From Cupriavidus basilensis OR16 (lineage in GTDB: Bacteria > Pseudomonadota > Gammaproteobacteria > Burkholderiales > Burkholderiaceae), in the NCBI RefSeq assembly GCF_000243095.1, contig NZ_AHJE01000007.1:26515-90514 (forward strand): a stretch of DNA of 64,000 bases. Direction: 5' to 3'. Under the pieces are notes generated by a model. That model saw only the letters and a program-made list of their open reading frames with translations, had not been told where the DNA came from and ran no database searches. Below are positions 8,128 through 17,017 of the stretch, one piece after another. Within the stretch, counting starts at the first letter, position 1, and each line of letters starts with the position of its first letter. A program made the position numbers and the translations under genes.

Positions 8128-9176
8128 TTAGCGGGCCTTCCAGTGCAGCGTCTCGCCGCCGCGCAACGGCACCAGCGTGGTGTCGCCATAGGGCAGTTCC
8201 GCAGGCAGCTCCCACGCTTCGCGGACCAGGGTCAGCGTGCCGCTATTGCGCGGCACGCTGTAGAACGCCGGGCCATTGAAGCTGGCAAAGGCTTCCAGCT
8301 TGTCGAGCGCGCCGGCGGCTTCGCGCCGGCGGCTTCGAAGGCCTCGGCGTAGAGCTCCATGGCGTGCAGCCCGGTGTAGCAGCCGGCGCAGCCGCAGGCG
8401 TGTTCCTTCAGCCCGCGCGCGTGCGGCGCGCTGTCGGTGCCAAGGAAGAAGCGCTCGCTGCCCGACACGGCCGCGGCCACCAGGGCTTCGCGGTGGGTCT
8501 CGCGCTTGAGCACCGGCAGGCAGTAATAGTGGGGCCGGATGCCGCCGGTGAAGATGGCATTGCGGTTGTAGAGCAGGTGATGCGCGGTGATGGTGGCGGC
8601 GACCGGGCCTTCGGCGTCGCGCACGTACTCGGCCGCATCCTTGGTGGTGATGTGCTCGAACACCACCTTGAGCGCCGGGAAATCGCGGCGCAGCGGCGTC
8701 ATGACCTTGTCGATGAAGACCGCTTCGCGGTCGAAGATATCGATCGCCGGATCGGTCACTTCGCCGTGCACCAGCAGCGGCAGGCCCACGCGCTGCATGG
8801 CTTCCAGCGCGGCCGCGCAGTGACGCAGGTCGGTCACGCCGGCATCGCTATTGGTGGTGGCGCCTGCCGGATACAGCTTGACCCCGTGCACGAAGCCGCT
8901 GGCCTTGGCCGCGAGGATTTCCTCGGCGGTGGTCTTGTCGGTCAGGTACAGCGTCATCAGCGGCTCGAATGCCATGCCGGCCGGCAGCGCGGCCAGGATG
9001 CGGTCGCGGTAGGCTGCGGCCTGCGCCACCGTGGTCACGGGCGGCTTCAGGTTGGGCATGATGATGGCGCGGGCGAACTGGCGGGCGGTATCGGGCAGGA
9101 CGGCGGCCAAGGCCGTGCCGTCACGCAGGTGCAGGTGCCAGTCGTCGGGGCGGGTGATGGTGAGAGTCTGGGTCAT
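8128..9176 (-). pseudogene. pyrC: dihydroorotase (type II, homodimeric), frameshifted near the 3' end
   Basis: PyrC closes carbamoyl aspartate to dihydroorotate in pyrimidine synthesis. Active-site features are all intact: HLHLRDG (metal His14 and His16), the carboxylated lysine in [28 protein letters not shown] and GTDSAPHA. At 8309-8336 the 14-mer GCGCCGGCGGCTTC is present twice in tandem. This shifts the frame at about residue 284 and ends translation at 8232 after some 30 wrong residues (314 in all). With one copy removed, the frame runs to a natural stop at 8128-8130 and gives 344 residues, the E. coli length. The lost C terminus is in the fold, so activity is doubtful. Sequencing error is possible. 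Confidence 0.85.
8309..8336. repeat. perfect 14-bp tandem duplication inside pyrC
   Basis: GCGCCGGCGGCTTC at 8309-8322 and again at 8323-8336. Removing one copy restores the expected dihydroorotase reading frame, which shows that the second copy is an insertion relative to the ancestral gene. Confidence 0.97.
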
Positions 9177-9223
9177 GGCTTTCGGGGGGCCGGCCGGCGG
9201 TCGCGGCTGGCGCTTTCTTTGGA

Positions 9224-10358
9224 TTACAGAATCAGGATGGCGCGGTAGTCGTTCACATTGGTGCGCGTGGGGCCTGTCACCACGAGATCGCCGGCGGCCT
9301 CGAAGAAGCCCCAGGCGTCGTGTGCGTCGAGCCGGGCGCGCGCCGGTGCGCCCGCGGCCTGCGCCCGCGCGAGCGTGGACGGGTCCAGCAACGCGCCGGC
9401 ATTGTCCTCGGAGCCGTCGATGCCGTCGGTGTCCGCCGCGATGGCGTAGATATTATCAGCGCCATCCAGCTCCAGCGCGAGCGACAGCAGGAACTCCGAG
9501 CAACGCCCGCCACGGGGCTTTCCGGCCGCCCCGCCACCGCCCTGCGGCAGCGTGACGGTGCATTCACCACCGGAAATCAGCACCACAGGCGCCGCGAATG
9601 GCGCATTGTACGCGCGTATCTCGCGCACCAGCGCCGCGTAGACCCGGGCAACTTCCTGCGCCTCGCCGGTCACCGTGTCGCCCAGCACCACCGGCTGGAT
9701 GCCGCGCGCGCGGAAATGCTCCGCCGCCGCCACCAGGCTGCCGTGGGCAGTAGCGATCACGCGATTCTCCACCCGCGAGAACAGCGGATCGCCAGGCTTG
9801 GGCGTTTCCGCCACTTCGCCGCGCGCACCGCGCTCCAGGTAGGCCTGCACCGCCGGAGGGACCACCGCACCGTAACGGCGCAGGATGGCCTGCGCATCGG
9901 CATAGGTGCTGGGATCGGGCACGGTGGGACCGGAGGCGATGGCGCACCCGCCGCCGGACACCAGCACGATCAGCCGGTCGTCCGGCCCGAGCTCGCTGGC
10001 CCGCGCCAGGATCTCGGCGGCAGCGCGCTCGCCGGCCTCGTCCGGCACCGGGTGGCCGGCCTCGATCACGCGGACGTGTGCGGTCGGCAGGCCGTGGGCG
10101 TAACGCGTCACCACCAGGCCGTCGAGTTGCGCCGCACTGTTGTGGCCGGCATAAGCCCGCTCCACGGCTAGCGCCATCGAGGCAGCGGCCTTGCCGGCCC
10201 CGACCACCAGGGTGCGCCCGCCAGCCTGCGGCGGCGGCAGGTGATCCGCCACGATGCGCAGCGGATCGGCTGCCGGCCACCGCGGCGTGGAAGCTATCCA
10301 GCAGCAGCGCGCGTGCCTCGGCCGCGGTGGCCGGCAAAGCTTGGGCGGCCGTGCTCAC
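9224..10358 (-). pseudogene. ttuD: glycerate 2-kinase / hydroxypyruvate reductase TtuD family (MOFRL), frameshifted
   Basis: Family members (historically 'hydroxypyruvate reductase TtuD') phosphorylate glycerate in tartrate and glycerate catabolism. The main frame shows RTLVVGAGKAAASMA, VLVSGGGCAIASGP, VLISGGECTVTL, the MOFRL-type GGRCSEFLLSLALEL and [13 protein letters not shown]. The true N terminus (STAAQALPATAAEARALLL) lies in another frame from GTG 10358; an extra G near 10271-10277 (GTGGCCGGCAGCC in coding sense) separates the frames. Removing it gives about 377 residues. GTG 10358 overlaps the ttuC stop as GTGA, so the pair is translationally coupled. As written, translation could start only internally near 10252. 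Confidence 0.82.
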
Positions 10359-11443
10359 AGCGCGTCCGCGATGGCCCGGCCCAGGTCCGCCGTGCCGGCC
10401 TTGCCGCCGATATCGCGGGTCAGCGGAGCATGCTCCGGCCCGGCCGACAACACCTTCTCGATGGCACCCAGCACGGCCGCGCCGGCTTCCGGCTGGCCCA
10501 GGTGCTCCAGCATCATGGCGCCACACCAGATCTGGCCGATCGGGTTGGCCACGCCGCGCCCGGCGATGTCCGGCGCGGAGCCATGCACCGGCTCGAACAG
10601 GCTGGGGAAGGTGCGGTCCGGGTTGATATTGCCCGAGGGCGCGATGCCGATGGTGCCGGTGCAGGCCGGGCCCAGGTCGGACAGGATATCGCCGAACAGG
10701 TTGCTGGCGACCACCACGTCGAACCAGTCCGGATGCTGGACGAAGTGCGCGGTCAGGATGTCGATGTGATACTTGTCGACCTTCACGCCAGGGTAGTTGG
10801 AGGCCATGGCCTCTACCCGCTCGTCCCAGTAGGGCATGGTGATGGAGATGCCGTTGGACTTGGTGGCCGAGGTCAGATGCTTGGCCGGGCGCTTCTGCGC
10901 CAGCTCGAAGGCGAACTTGAGAATGCGGTCCACGCCCGTGCGCGTCATCACCGTTTCCTGGATCACCACCTCGCGATCGGTGCCGGGGAACATGCGTCCG
11001 CCAATGCTGGAGTACTCGCCCTCGGTGTTCTCGCGCACCACGTAGAAATCGATGTCGCCCGGCTTGCGCGCGTTGCCGTCGCGGTCCACCAGCGGGCTGC
11101 GGATGCCGGGCATCAGCCGCACCGGGCGCAGGTTGACGTATTGGTCGAACGAGCGGCGGAACTGCAGCAAGGAGCCCCACAGCGAGACATGGTCGGGCAC
11201 GGCATCCGGCCAGCCCACCGCGCCAAAGTAGATGGCGTCGTACTTGACCAGGGTGTCGAACCAGTCGTCCGGCAGCATCTTGCCGTGGCGGGCATAGTAG
11301 TCGCAGCTGGAGAAGTCAAAGTGGTCGAACTGCAGGTCGATGCCGAACCGGCGCGCGGCGGCGTCCATCACGCGCAGGCCCTCCGGCATCACTTCGGTGC
11401 CGATGCCATCGCCGGGAATGACTGCGATCCTGTATTTGCTCAT
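10355..11443 (-). CDS. ttuC: tartrate dehydrogenase / D-malate dehydrogenase (decarboxylating)
   Basis: A 362-residue member of the isocitrate/isopropylmalate dehydrogenase superfamily that oxidises tartrate, or D-malate, with NAD. It starts YRIAVIPGDGIGTEVMPEG and contains GWPDAVPDHVSLWGSLL and YVNLRPVRLMPGI (substrate arginines), the ENTEGEYS loop, and DILSDLGPACTGTIGIAPS (metal Asp residues). ATG 11443 is chosen because the family begins directly before YRIAVIPGDGIG. It overlaps ttuD by four bases, and the pair forms a tartrate/glycerate unit. The upstream neighbour is divergent. Confidence 0.93.
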   Translation of the reverse strand: MSKYRIAVIPGDGIGTEVMPEGLRVMDAAARRFGIDLQFDHFDFSSCDYYARHGKMLPDDWFDTLVKYDAIYFGAVGWPDAVPDHVSLWGSLLQFRRSFDQYVNLRPVRLMPGIRSPLVDRDGNARKPGDIDFYVVRENTEGEYSSIGGRMFPGTDREVVIQETVMTRTGVDRILKFAFELAQKRPAKHLTSATKSNGISITMPYWDERVEAMASNYPGVKVDKYHIDILTAHFVQHPDWFDVVVASNLFGDILSDLGPACTGTIGIAPSGNINPDRTFPSLFEPVHGSAPDIAGRGVANPIGQIWCGAMMLEHLGQPEAGAAVLGAIEKVLSAGPEHAPLTRDIGGKAGTADLGRAIADAL

Positions 11444-11573
11444 GTCTCGAAAGCCCGCTGAATTGTATTGAAATCGGGGAAAAACGCGCTGCGCTTGGCA
11501 GATAACCCGGGCAGGCCGGATAATGGAACATTCTATTGCAATCCGGCAGCTTGCTGCCGGTCCGGTGCCCGCC

Positions 11574-12812
11574 ATGTGCCAGCTGCTCGGCATGAACTGC
11601 GCCACGCCGACCGACGTGACGTTCTCCTTTACCGGCTTCGCTGCCCGCGGCGGCGTGACGGATCACCATGCCGACGGCTTCGGTGTGGCGTTCTTCGAGG
11701 ACAAGGCGTGCCGCCTGTTCATCGACAACCAGTCCGCCGGCACCTCGCCCGTGGCCGAACTGATCAAGCGCTACCCGATCAAGTCCAAAAACGTCATCTC
11801 GCATATCCGCAAGGCGACCCAGGGCACGGTGCTGCTGGAAAACTGCCATCCCTTCATGCGCGAGCTGTGGGGCCGGCACTGGATCTTCGCCCACAACGGC
11901 GACCTGAAGAACTTCTCGCCCTTCCTGTCCGGGGTCTACCAGCCGGTGGGCGACACCGATAGCGAACTCGCCTTCTGCACGCTGATGCAGGGGCTGCGCA
12001 AGCGCTTTCCCGGCTCGCAGCCGCCGCTCAATGAGCTGTGCCACGCGCTGGCGGACATCACGCGCGAGATCACGCTGCACGGCGTCTTCAACTACCTGCT
12101 GTCGAATGGCCAGGCGCTGTTCTCCCACTGCTCCACGCGCCTGTACTACATCGTGCGCCAGTGGCCGTTCTCCACCGCCCACCTGATCGATGCCGATCTT
12201 TCGATCGACTTCGCCCAGGTCACCACGCCCGACGACCGCGTGGCGGTGATCGCCACCGCCCCGCTGACCGACAACGAAACCTGGACCGCCTTTGCCCCGG
12301 GCGAGCTGATGATGTTCGAGGAAGGCCGCTCGGTGATGACGCTGACGGTGCCGAGCCACGCGCTGCTGCTGGCCGCCCGACAGCTGGCCCGGGAACTTGG
12401 CCGCCTGGGCTTTCAGGCCCACCCGATCCAGGTACTTCAGGCCCTTGGCCATCGCCTCGTCCTTGGAACGGCCGAGCACCTTCATCTGGGCGATGGTCAG
12501 GTTCTCGGTGATCGACAGGTGGGGGAACAGCTCGAAGTTCTGGAACACCATGCCCACGCGCGAACGCAGCTTGGGCAGGTTGGTCTTGGGCGAGCCCACC
12601 GAGGTGCCGTCCACCGTGATGTCGCCCTTCTGGAAGGGCTCCAGCGCGTTGACGGTCTTGATCAGCGTCGACTTGCCCGAACCCGACGGGCCGCACACCA
12701 CCACGACTTCGCCCTTGGCGACCTTGGTGGTGCAATCGGTCAGCACCTGGAAGGCGCCATACCACTTGGAGACGTTGTTGATTTCAATCATACGGCCACC
12801 TTTTTCTGGTAA
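11574..12812 (+). CDS. class II glutamine amidotransferase (YafJ-like) with 3' end replaced
   Basis: The first 260 residues form a type II glutamine amidotransferase. MCQLLGMNC puts the nucleophile Cys at position 2, and [20 protein letters not shown] and [10 protein letters not shown] are the usual glutamine-site motifs. The start at ATG 11574 is fixed by the need for Cys2. At about 12351-12355 the sequence changes abruptly into the antisense strand of gltL. The frame stays open to 12812, so the predicted product carries some 150 meaningless residues. The family is about 255-290 residues long, so little of this gene is lost. The junction also truncates gltL, hence a deletion between two convergent genes, or a misassembly. 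Confidence 0.85.
   Translation: MCQLLGMNCATPTDVTFSFTGFAARGGVTDHHADGFGVAFFEDKACRLFIDNQSAGTSPVAELIKRYPIKSKNVISHIRKATQGTVLLENCHPFMRELWGRHWIFAHNGDLKNFSPFLSGVYQPVGDTDSELAFCTLMQGLRKRFPGSQPPLNELCHALADITREITLHGVFNYLLSNGQALFSHCSTRLYYIVRQWPFSTAHLIDADLSIDFAQVTTPDDRVAVIATAPLTDNETWTAFAPGELMMFEEGRSVMTLTVPSHALLLAARQLARELGRLGFQAHPIQVLQALGHRLVLGTAEHLHLGDGQVLGDRQVGEQLEVLEHHAHARTQLGQVGLGRAHRGAVHRDVALLEGLQRVDGLDQRRLARTRRAAHHHDFALGDLGGAIGQHLEGAIPLGDVVDFNHTATFFW
12355..12791 (-). pseudogene. gltL: glutamate/aspartate ABC transporter ATP-binding protein, 3' truncated
   Basis: This should be the ATPase of the GltIJKL importer. About 146 residues remain: [17 protein letters not shown], Walker [12 protein letters not shown], the Q-loop region [12 protein letters not shown] and the signature [10 protein letters not shown]. 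Immediately after this the sequence switches to the reversed 3' part of the amidotransferase gene at about 12351-12355. Walker B, the D-loop and the switch histidine, roughly 95 residues, are missing, so it cannot hydrolyse ATP normally. The start overlaps the gltK stop as ATGA. Unless another ATPase substitutes, the importer would be dead. An assembly join error is the main alternative. Confidence 0.88.
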
Positions 12813-13471
12813 CGCTTGACCAGCAGCGATGCGGAGAAACAGATAATGAAATACACCAGCCCGGCGAACAGCAGCATCTCCACGATGCGGCCGTCACGCT
12901 CGCCGATGCCGTAGGCCTGGCCAAAGAAGTCCGCCAGCGCGCTCACGTAGACCAGCGACGTATCCTGGAACAGGATGATGCCTTGCGTGAGCAGCAGCGG
13001 CACCATGTTGCGGAAGGCCTGCGGCAGGATCACCAGCCGCATCGACTGCCCGTAGGTCATGCCCATGGCCTGCGCGGCAAACATCTGCCCGCGCGACACG
13101 CTCTGGATACCCGCGCGGATGATCTCGGAATAGTACGCCGCCTCGAACAAGGCAAAGGCGATCAGCGCCGAGGTCATGCGCAGGTCCGACGCCTGCGACA
13201 GGTTGAACGCCTTTTGCAGCAGCTGCGGGATGATCAGGAAGAACCACAGCAGCACCATCACCAGCGGGATCGACCGGAAGATGGTGACGTAGCCCTGCGC
13301 GAACCAGTTCAGCGCCTTGACGGAGGACAGCCGCATCATCGCCAGGATAGTGCCCCAGACGATGCCGACCACCACCGCGGTGACGGTGATCTTGAGCGAG
13401 ACCAGCATGCCCTCGCCCAGCACTTCCAGCGTGGTCGCGTTGATCGAGCTGAAATCGAATGAATATGCCAT
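12788..13471 (-). CDS. gltK: glutamate/aspartate ABC transporter permease GltK
   Basis: Inner-membrane permease of 227 residues from the polar amino acid (HEQPR) group. Several hydrophobic segments are visible, with [18 protein letters not shown] near 65 and the cytoplasmic loop [25 protein letters not shown] (EAA loop, quoted in part: [12 protein letters not shown]) that contacts the ATPase. It lies 11 bases after gltJ and overlaps gltL by four bases, so it is the third gene of the gltIJKL operon. Confidence 0.94.
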   Translation of the reverse strand: MAYSFDFSSINATTLEVLGEGMLVSLKITVTAVVVGIVWGTILAMMRLSSVKALNWFAQGYVTIFRSIPLVMVLLWFFLIIPQLLQKAFNLSQASDLRMTSALIAFALFEAAYYSEIIRAGIQSVSRGQMFAAQAMGMTYGQSMRLVILPQAFRNMVPLLLTQGIILFQDTSLVYVSALADFFGQAYGIGERDGRIVEMLLFAGLVYFIICFSASLLVKRYQKKVAV

Positions 13472-13482
13472 GACGTGTCCCC

Positions 13483-14211
13483 TTACTTGCCGCCGATGAA
13501 GCCGGGCACGCGGGTGCGTCCCTCAACCCAGCGCATGAGCAGCATGACCACGATATTGATCAACGCGTACATGATGGTCACCGCGATGAAGGACTCATAC
13601 GGGCGCGCCGTGTAGTCCACCAGTTGGCGCCCCTGCGCCGCCAGCTCCAGCAGGCCGATGGTCGACGCCACCGCGGAGTTCTTGAAGATGTTCAGGAACT
13701 CGGAGGTCAGCGGCGGCACGATGACGCGGAACGACATCGGCAGCAGCACGTAGCGGTAAGTCTGTGCGAGCGTGAAGCCCATCGCCAGGCCGGCGTTCCT
13801 CTGGCCGGGCGGCAGCGAGTTGATCCCCGAGCGCACCTGCTCGCAGACCCGGGCCGCGGTAAAGGTGCCCAGGCACAGCATGGCTGCCAGGAACTGCTGG
13901 GCGAACGGGTTCATCTGCTTGAACGACTCGCCACCGGGCAACAGCTCGGGCATGACGAAATACCAGATGAACAACTGCACCAGCAGCGGAATATTACGGA
14001 AGATCTCGACGTAAGTTGCGGCCAGGCCGGACAGCCACTTGTTGGGCACCGTGCGCAGCACGCCGAGCACGGAGCCGATAACGAGGGCGATGATCCACGA
14101 CGAGAGCCCGAGTGCAAGGGTGACCTTCAGGCCGGAAATCATCCAGTCCAGGTAGGTCTCGTTCTGGGCCGCTTGTTCGAGGAATACACCCCAATGCCAG
14201 CTGTAGTTCAT
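13483..14211 (-). CDS. gltJ: glutamate/aspartate ABC transporter permease GltJ
   Basis: Inner-membrane permease of 242 residues, partner of GltK. It begins [18 protein letters not shown], typical for GltJ. Membrane helices are seen around residues 28-55 and 83-110, [20 protein letters not shown] is the conserved entry, and the ATPase-contact loop is [20 protein letters not shown]. It is separated from gltI by a hairpin (14228-14254) that may lower read-through from the abundant binding protein gene. Confidence 0.94.
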   Translation of the reverse strand: MNYSWHWGVFLEQAAQNETYLDWMISGLKVTLALGLSSWIIALVIGSVLGVLRTVPNKWLSGLAATYVEIFRNIPLLVQLFIWYFVMPELLPGGESFKQMNPFAQQFLAAMLCLGTFTAARVCEQVRSGINSLPPGQRNAGLAMGFTLAQTYRYVLLPMSFRVIVPPLTSEFLNIFKNSAVASTIGLLELAAQGRQLVDYTARPYESFIAVTIMYALINIVVMLLMRWVEGRTRVPGFIGGK

Positions 14212-14227
14212 GATGTGTCCTCAAAAA

Positions 14228-14254
14228 GAAACGGAAGGACATGCCTTCCGTTTC
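14228..14254 (-). terminator. hairpin between gltI and gltJ, probable attenuator
   Basis: Perfect 11-bp stem GAAACGGAAGG/CCTTCCGTTTC with a 5-base loop, followed on the minus strand by TTTTTG. It lies 20 bases after the gltI stop inside the operon. Such hairpins let the binding protein be made in excess of the permease. Confidence 0.7.
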
Positions 14255-14274
14255 ACACAACCGGAATCCCAGTA

Positions 14275-15174
14275 TCAGTCGAGTGCCTTGTCGTTCGGCG
14301 TCTTGAACAGTGCCTTCATGTCTTCCGACAGCGGGAAGTCCAGGTTCAGGCCCTTGGGCGGAACCGGCTGCTGGAACCACTTGGTGTACAGCGTGTTGAT
14401 CGAGCCGTCCTTCATCATGCCGGTGATGACATGGTCGGACAGCTTCTTGAACGGTACATCATCCTTGCGGATCATGCAGCCGTACGACTCACGCGATTGC
14501 GGCTTGCCAACCACGACCCAGTCGGCCGGGTTCTTGGCCTTGGCGCGTTCGCCGTACAACAGTGCGTCGTCCATCATGAAGGCGACCGCGCGGCCCGATT
14601 CCAGCGTCAGGAACGACTGGCCGTGGTCCTTGGTGCTGATGATGTTCATGCCCAGCTTCTGGTCATCGTTCATCTTGCGCAGCAGGCGTTCCGAGGTGGT
14701 GCCGGCGGTGGTCACCACGTTCTTGCCCTTGAGGTCGGCCCAGTCCTTGATGCCGCCATCCTTCTTCACCATGATGCGGGTGCCGATGATGAAGATGCTG
14801 GTGGTAAACGATGCCTGCTTCTGGCGCTCGAGGTTATTGGTGGTAGAACCGCACTCGATGTCGATGGTGCCGTTCTGCAGCAGGGTGATACGGTTCTGCG
14901 AGGTGATCGGAATTTCCTTGACCTGCAGGTTGGGCAGCTTCAGCTGGTCCTTGATGGCTTCCACGATCTTGACGTTGATGTCGTAGGAATAGCCGACCTG
15001 GCGCACACCGCCCAGGTTGTAGTTGAACGGAATCGACGACTCACGAACGCCAAGCGTAATCACACCGGTGTCTTTGATCTTCTGCAGCGTGCCCGTCAGT
15101 TGCTCGGCAGCTTGCGCGGTACCGCACAGCACGCCAGCCGCAATCATCAGGGAAGCCAACTTGGCAACATTCAT
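14275..15174 (-). CDS. gltI: glutamate/aspartate ABC transporter substrate-binding protein GltI
   Basis: Periplasmic binding protein of 299 residues. A signal peptide (MNVAKLASLMIAAGVLCG, cleavage after AQA) leads into LTGTLQKIKDTGVITLGVRE, the start of the SBP_bac_3 fold. The ligand segments VGYSYDINVKIVEAIKD, IDIECGSTTNNLERQK and SFTTSIFIIGTR are typical of GltI. I choose ATG 15174 because it is preceded by GGAGATGTT and directly starts the signal peptide; the frame is open further upstream. First gene of gltIJKL, downstream of gdhA on the same strand. Confidence 0.95.
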   Translation of the reverse strand: MNVAKLASLMIAAGVLCGTAQAAEQLTGTLQKIKDTGVITLGVRESSIPFNYNLGGVRQVGYSYDINVKIVEAIKDQLKLPNLQVKEIPITSQNRITLLQNGTIDIECGSTTNNLERQKQASFTTSIFIIGTRIMVKKDGGIKDWADLKGKNVVTTAGTTSERLLRKMNDDQKLGMNIISTKDHGQSFLTLESGRAVAFMMDDALLYGERAKAKNPADWVVVGKPQSRESYGCMIRKDDVPFKKLSDHVITGMMKDGSINTLYTKWFQQPVPPKGLNLDFPLSEDMKALFKTPNDKALD

Positions 15175-15541
15175 AACATCTCCTTGACCATGAAGAGAAA
15201 AGCGGGACTCTAACAAAAATCCACCCGCCGACGAAATAGTATTGCGCAGGCAGGCACTCAAGACAACGGGTTTTTCCCCTAACAACGCCATTTCAGGCAC
15301 GGTTTGCGGGGCAAACCGAGCTATGCCTCCAATCCCGCATGACCCTTGTTCCAACCCCTCGGGCCGGCCTTGCGGCCATGCCTGGCCAACAGGGGATGCC
15401 CCTCTGGCGCAGGGGAAAAGCGAGCGCATACGACAACGCGGCTGCCGGGAAGCCCGACAGCCGCGTCACCAATCCTGGATGCGCTTGTTGCGTCGCAGCA
15501 TCACTATCGAGCGACGCCGCGGTGCCAAGCCGTGTCAGGTA
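15175..15541. other. intergenic region between gdhA and gltI
   Basis: 367 bases with no gene. It holds a strong hairpin near the gdhA end (15436-15466) and an AT-richer part upstream of gltI with a possible -10 TACTAT at about 15236-15241 on the minus strand. No convincing -35 box and no sigma-54 site were found. Confidence 0.6.
15436..15466 (-). terminator. strong hairpin downstream of gdhA
   Basis: ACGCGGCTG/CAGCCGCGT with an inner CGGG/CCCG pairing. It is followed by only a weak T-tract on the minus strand, 75 bases after the gdhA stop. It may act as a terminator or a 3'-end stabiliser. Confidence 0.5.
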
Positions 15542-16849
15542 TCAGGGATAGAGACCGCGCATTTCGCGCGCCTGCAGAATCCGCGTGCATGCCACGATGA
15601 AGGCGGCCGTGCGCAAGGTAACCTTATTGTCCTGAGCGACCTGCCAGATCGCCCGGAATGCCTCTTGCATGATTCGTACCAGGCGCTGGTTGATTTCCTC
15701 TTCGGTCCAGAAGAAGCTCGAAAAGTCCTGTACCCACTCGAAATAGGAAACCGTCACGCCGCCAGCGTTGGCGATAACGTCGGGCGCCACCAGGATATTG
15801 CGCTCGCGCAGGATGTCGTCGGCCTCGGGCGTGGTCGGCCCGTTCGCACCTTCGATGACCATGCGTGCCTTGATGTGGGGCGCGTTCTGGGCGGTGATCT
15901 GGCCTTCCAGCGCGGCCGGGATCAGGATTTCGCAATCCACGTGCCAGAATTGCTCGGCGGAAATGGTCTCGCCCTGGAAGCCCTCGATGGTGCCGCTGTG
16001 CGAGGCATATTCCATCATGGCGGGCACATCCAGGCCAGCCGGGTTGTACAGCGCGGTGCGATGGTCCTGCACCGCCACCACCTTGGCGCCAGCCTCGTGG
16101 AACAGCTTGGCGGCCACGGCACCGACGTTGCCAAAGCCCTGCACGGCCACCCGTGCGCCCCTGATCTCAAGGCCCAGGTTGCGCGCCGCTTCGGAACCGA
16201 CCACGAACACGCCGCGGCCGGTGGCCTCGCGGCGGCCCAGCGATCCGCCCAGCGAGATCGGCTTGCCGGTCACCACGCCGGTGGCGGTGCTGCCGGAATT
16301 CATCGAGTAGGTGTCCATCATCCATGCCATCACCTGTTCATTGGTGTTGACGTCGGGCGCCGGGATGTCCTTGTTGGGTCCGATGATGAAGTTGATTTCG
16401 CTGGTGTAGCGGCGCGTCACGCGCTCCAGCTCCGAGCGCGAGAGCGTGCGCGGATCGACGCGGATACCGCCCTTGGCGCCGCCGTACGGCACGTTGACCG
16501 CGGCATTCTTGACCGACATCCAGGCCGACAGGGCCATCACTTCCGACAAGGTCACGTCCTGGTGAAAGCGCACGCCGCCCTTGCCCGGGCCGCGCGACAT
16601 ATTGTGCTGCACACGATAGCCTTCGAAGTGGGCAATGGTGCCGTTGTCCATCTCGATCGGCACGTCGACCACCAGCGCGCGCTTGGGGCGCTTGAGGGTC
16701 TCGACCCAGCGGGCCAGCGAGCCCAGGTACGGCGTGACACGATCGACCTGCTGCAGGTAGATGCCCCAGGGCCCGAGCGCGTCGGCGTTCAGGTAGGAAG
16801 GCAGGGTGTGGTTCTTGACGGCAGGATTGGACGGCGCTGCGGAAGACAT
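15542..16849 (-). CDS. gdhA: Glu/Leu/Phe/Val dehydrogenase (glutamate dehydrogenase)
   Basis: A 435-residue hexameric-type glutamate dehydrogenase, interconverting glutamate and 2-oxoglutarate plus ammonia. Substrate-domain motifs are [20 protein letters not shown] and [14 protein letters not shown] (catalytic Lys region), with [15 protein letters not shown] following. The NAD(P) Rossmann motif [12 protein letters not shown] is near residue 230. ATG 16849 gives the usual start ([20 protein letters not shown]). An inverted repeat 78-98 bases upstream is a probable operator. Its place beside gltIJKL suggests joint glutamate uptake and use. Confidence 0.95.
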   Translation of the reverse strand: MSSAAPSNPAVKNHTLPSYLNADALGPWGIYLQQVDRVTPYLGSLARWVETLKRPKRALVVDVPIEMDNGTIAHFEGYRVQHNMSRGPGKGGVRFHQDVTLSEVMALSAWMSVKNAAVNVPYGGAKGGIRVDPRTLSRSELERVTRRYTSEINFIIGPNKDIPAPDVNTNEQVMAWMMDTYSMNSGSTATGVVTGKPISLGGSLGRREATGRGVFVVGSEAARNLGLEIRGARVAVQGFGNVGAVAAKLFHEAGAKVVAVQDHRTALYNPAGLDVPAMMEYASHSGTIEGFQGETISAEQFWHVDCEILIPAALEGQITAQNAPHIKARMVIEGANGPTTPEADDILRERNILVAPDVIANAGGVTVSYFEWVQDFSSFFWTEEEINQRLVRIMQEAFRAIWQVAQDNKVTLRTAAFIVACTRILQAREMRGLYP

Positions 16850-16926
16850 CGTTTGGTTCCGGTGTGAAGGGTGCCGCCAGCTTAGGGGAGGCAGCCCTGC
16901 CGAAGCCAATGCCGTTTGATTATCCC

Positions 16927-16947
16927 GTTATGCATGGTTTGCATAAC
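16927..16947. promoter_or_regulatory. inverted repeat upstream of gdhA, probable operator
   Basis: Perfect 8-bp arms GTTATGCA and TGCATAAC around TGGTT. It lies between the LysR stop (17018) and the gdhA start. The 21-bp length and spacing would suit a LysR or Lrp-type regulator. Confidence 0.6.
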
Positions 16948-17017
16948 CTTTGGCGAACGCCCGGTGCCGCCCCTCCCGGCTATGTGTCCGCGCTGCCGGC
17001 GCGCCAGCCGCGCGCCT

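Noticed and set aside
6833..8131. Open frame of 432 codons on the plus strand
   Set aside because: It runs through the antisense of rnpB and DUF3025, which explain the sequence fully.
9224..10358. Programmed ribosomal frameshift in ttuD
   Set aside because: No slippery heptamer or downstream pseudoknot; a plain one-base insertion explains it.
15175..15541. Search for a riboswitch or sigma-54 promoter upstream of gltI
   Set aside because: No GG-N10-GC element with the right flanks and no known riboswitch core were seen.
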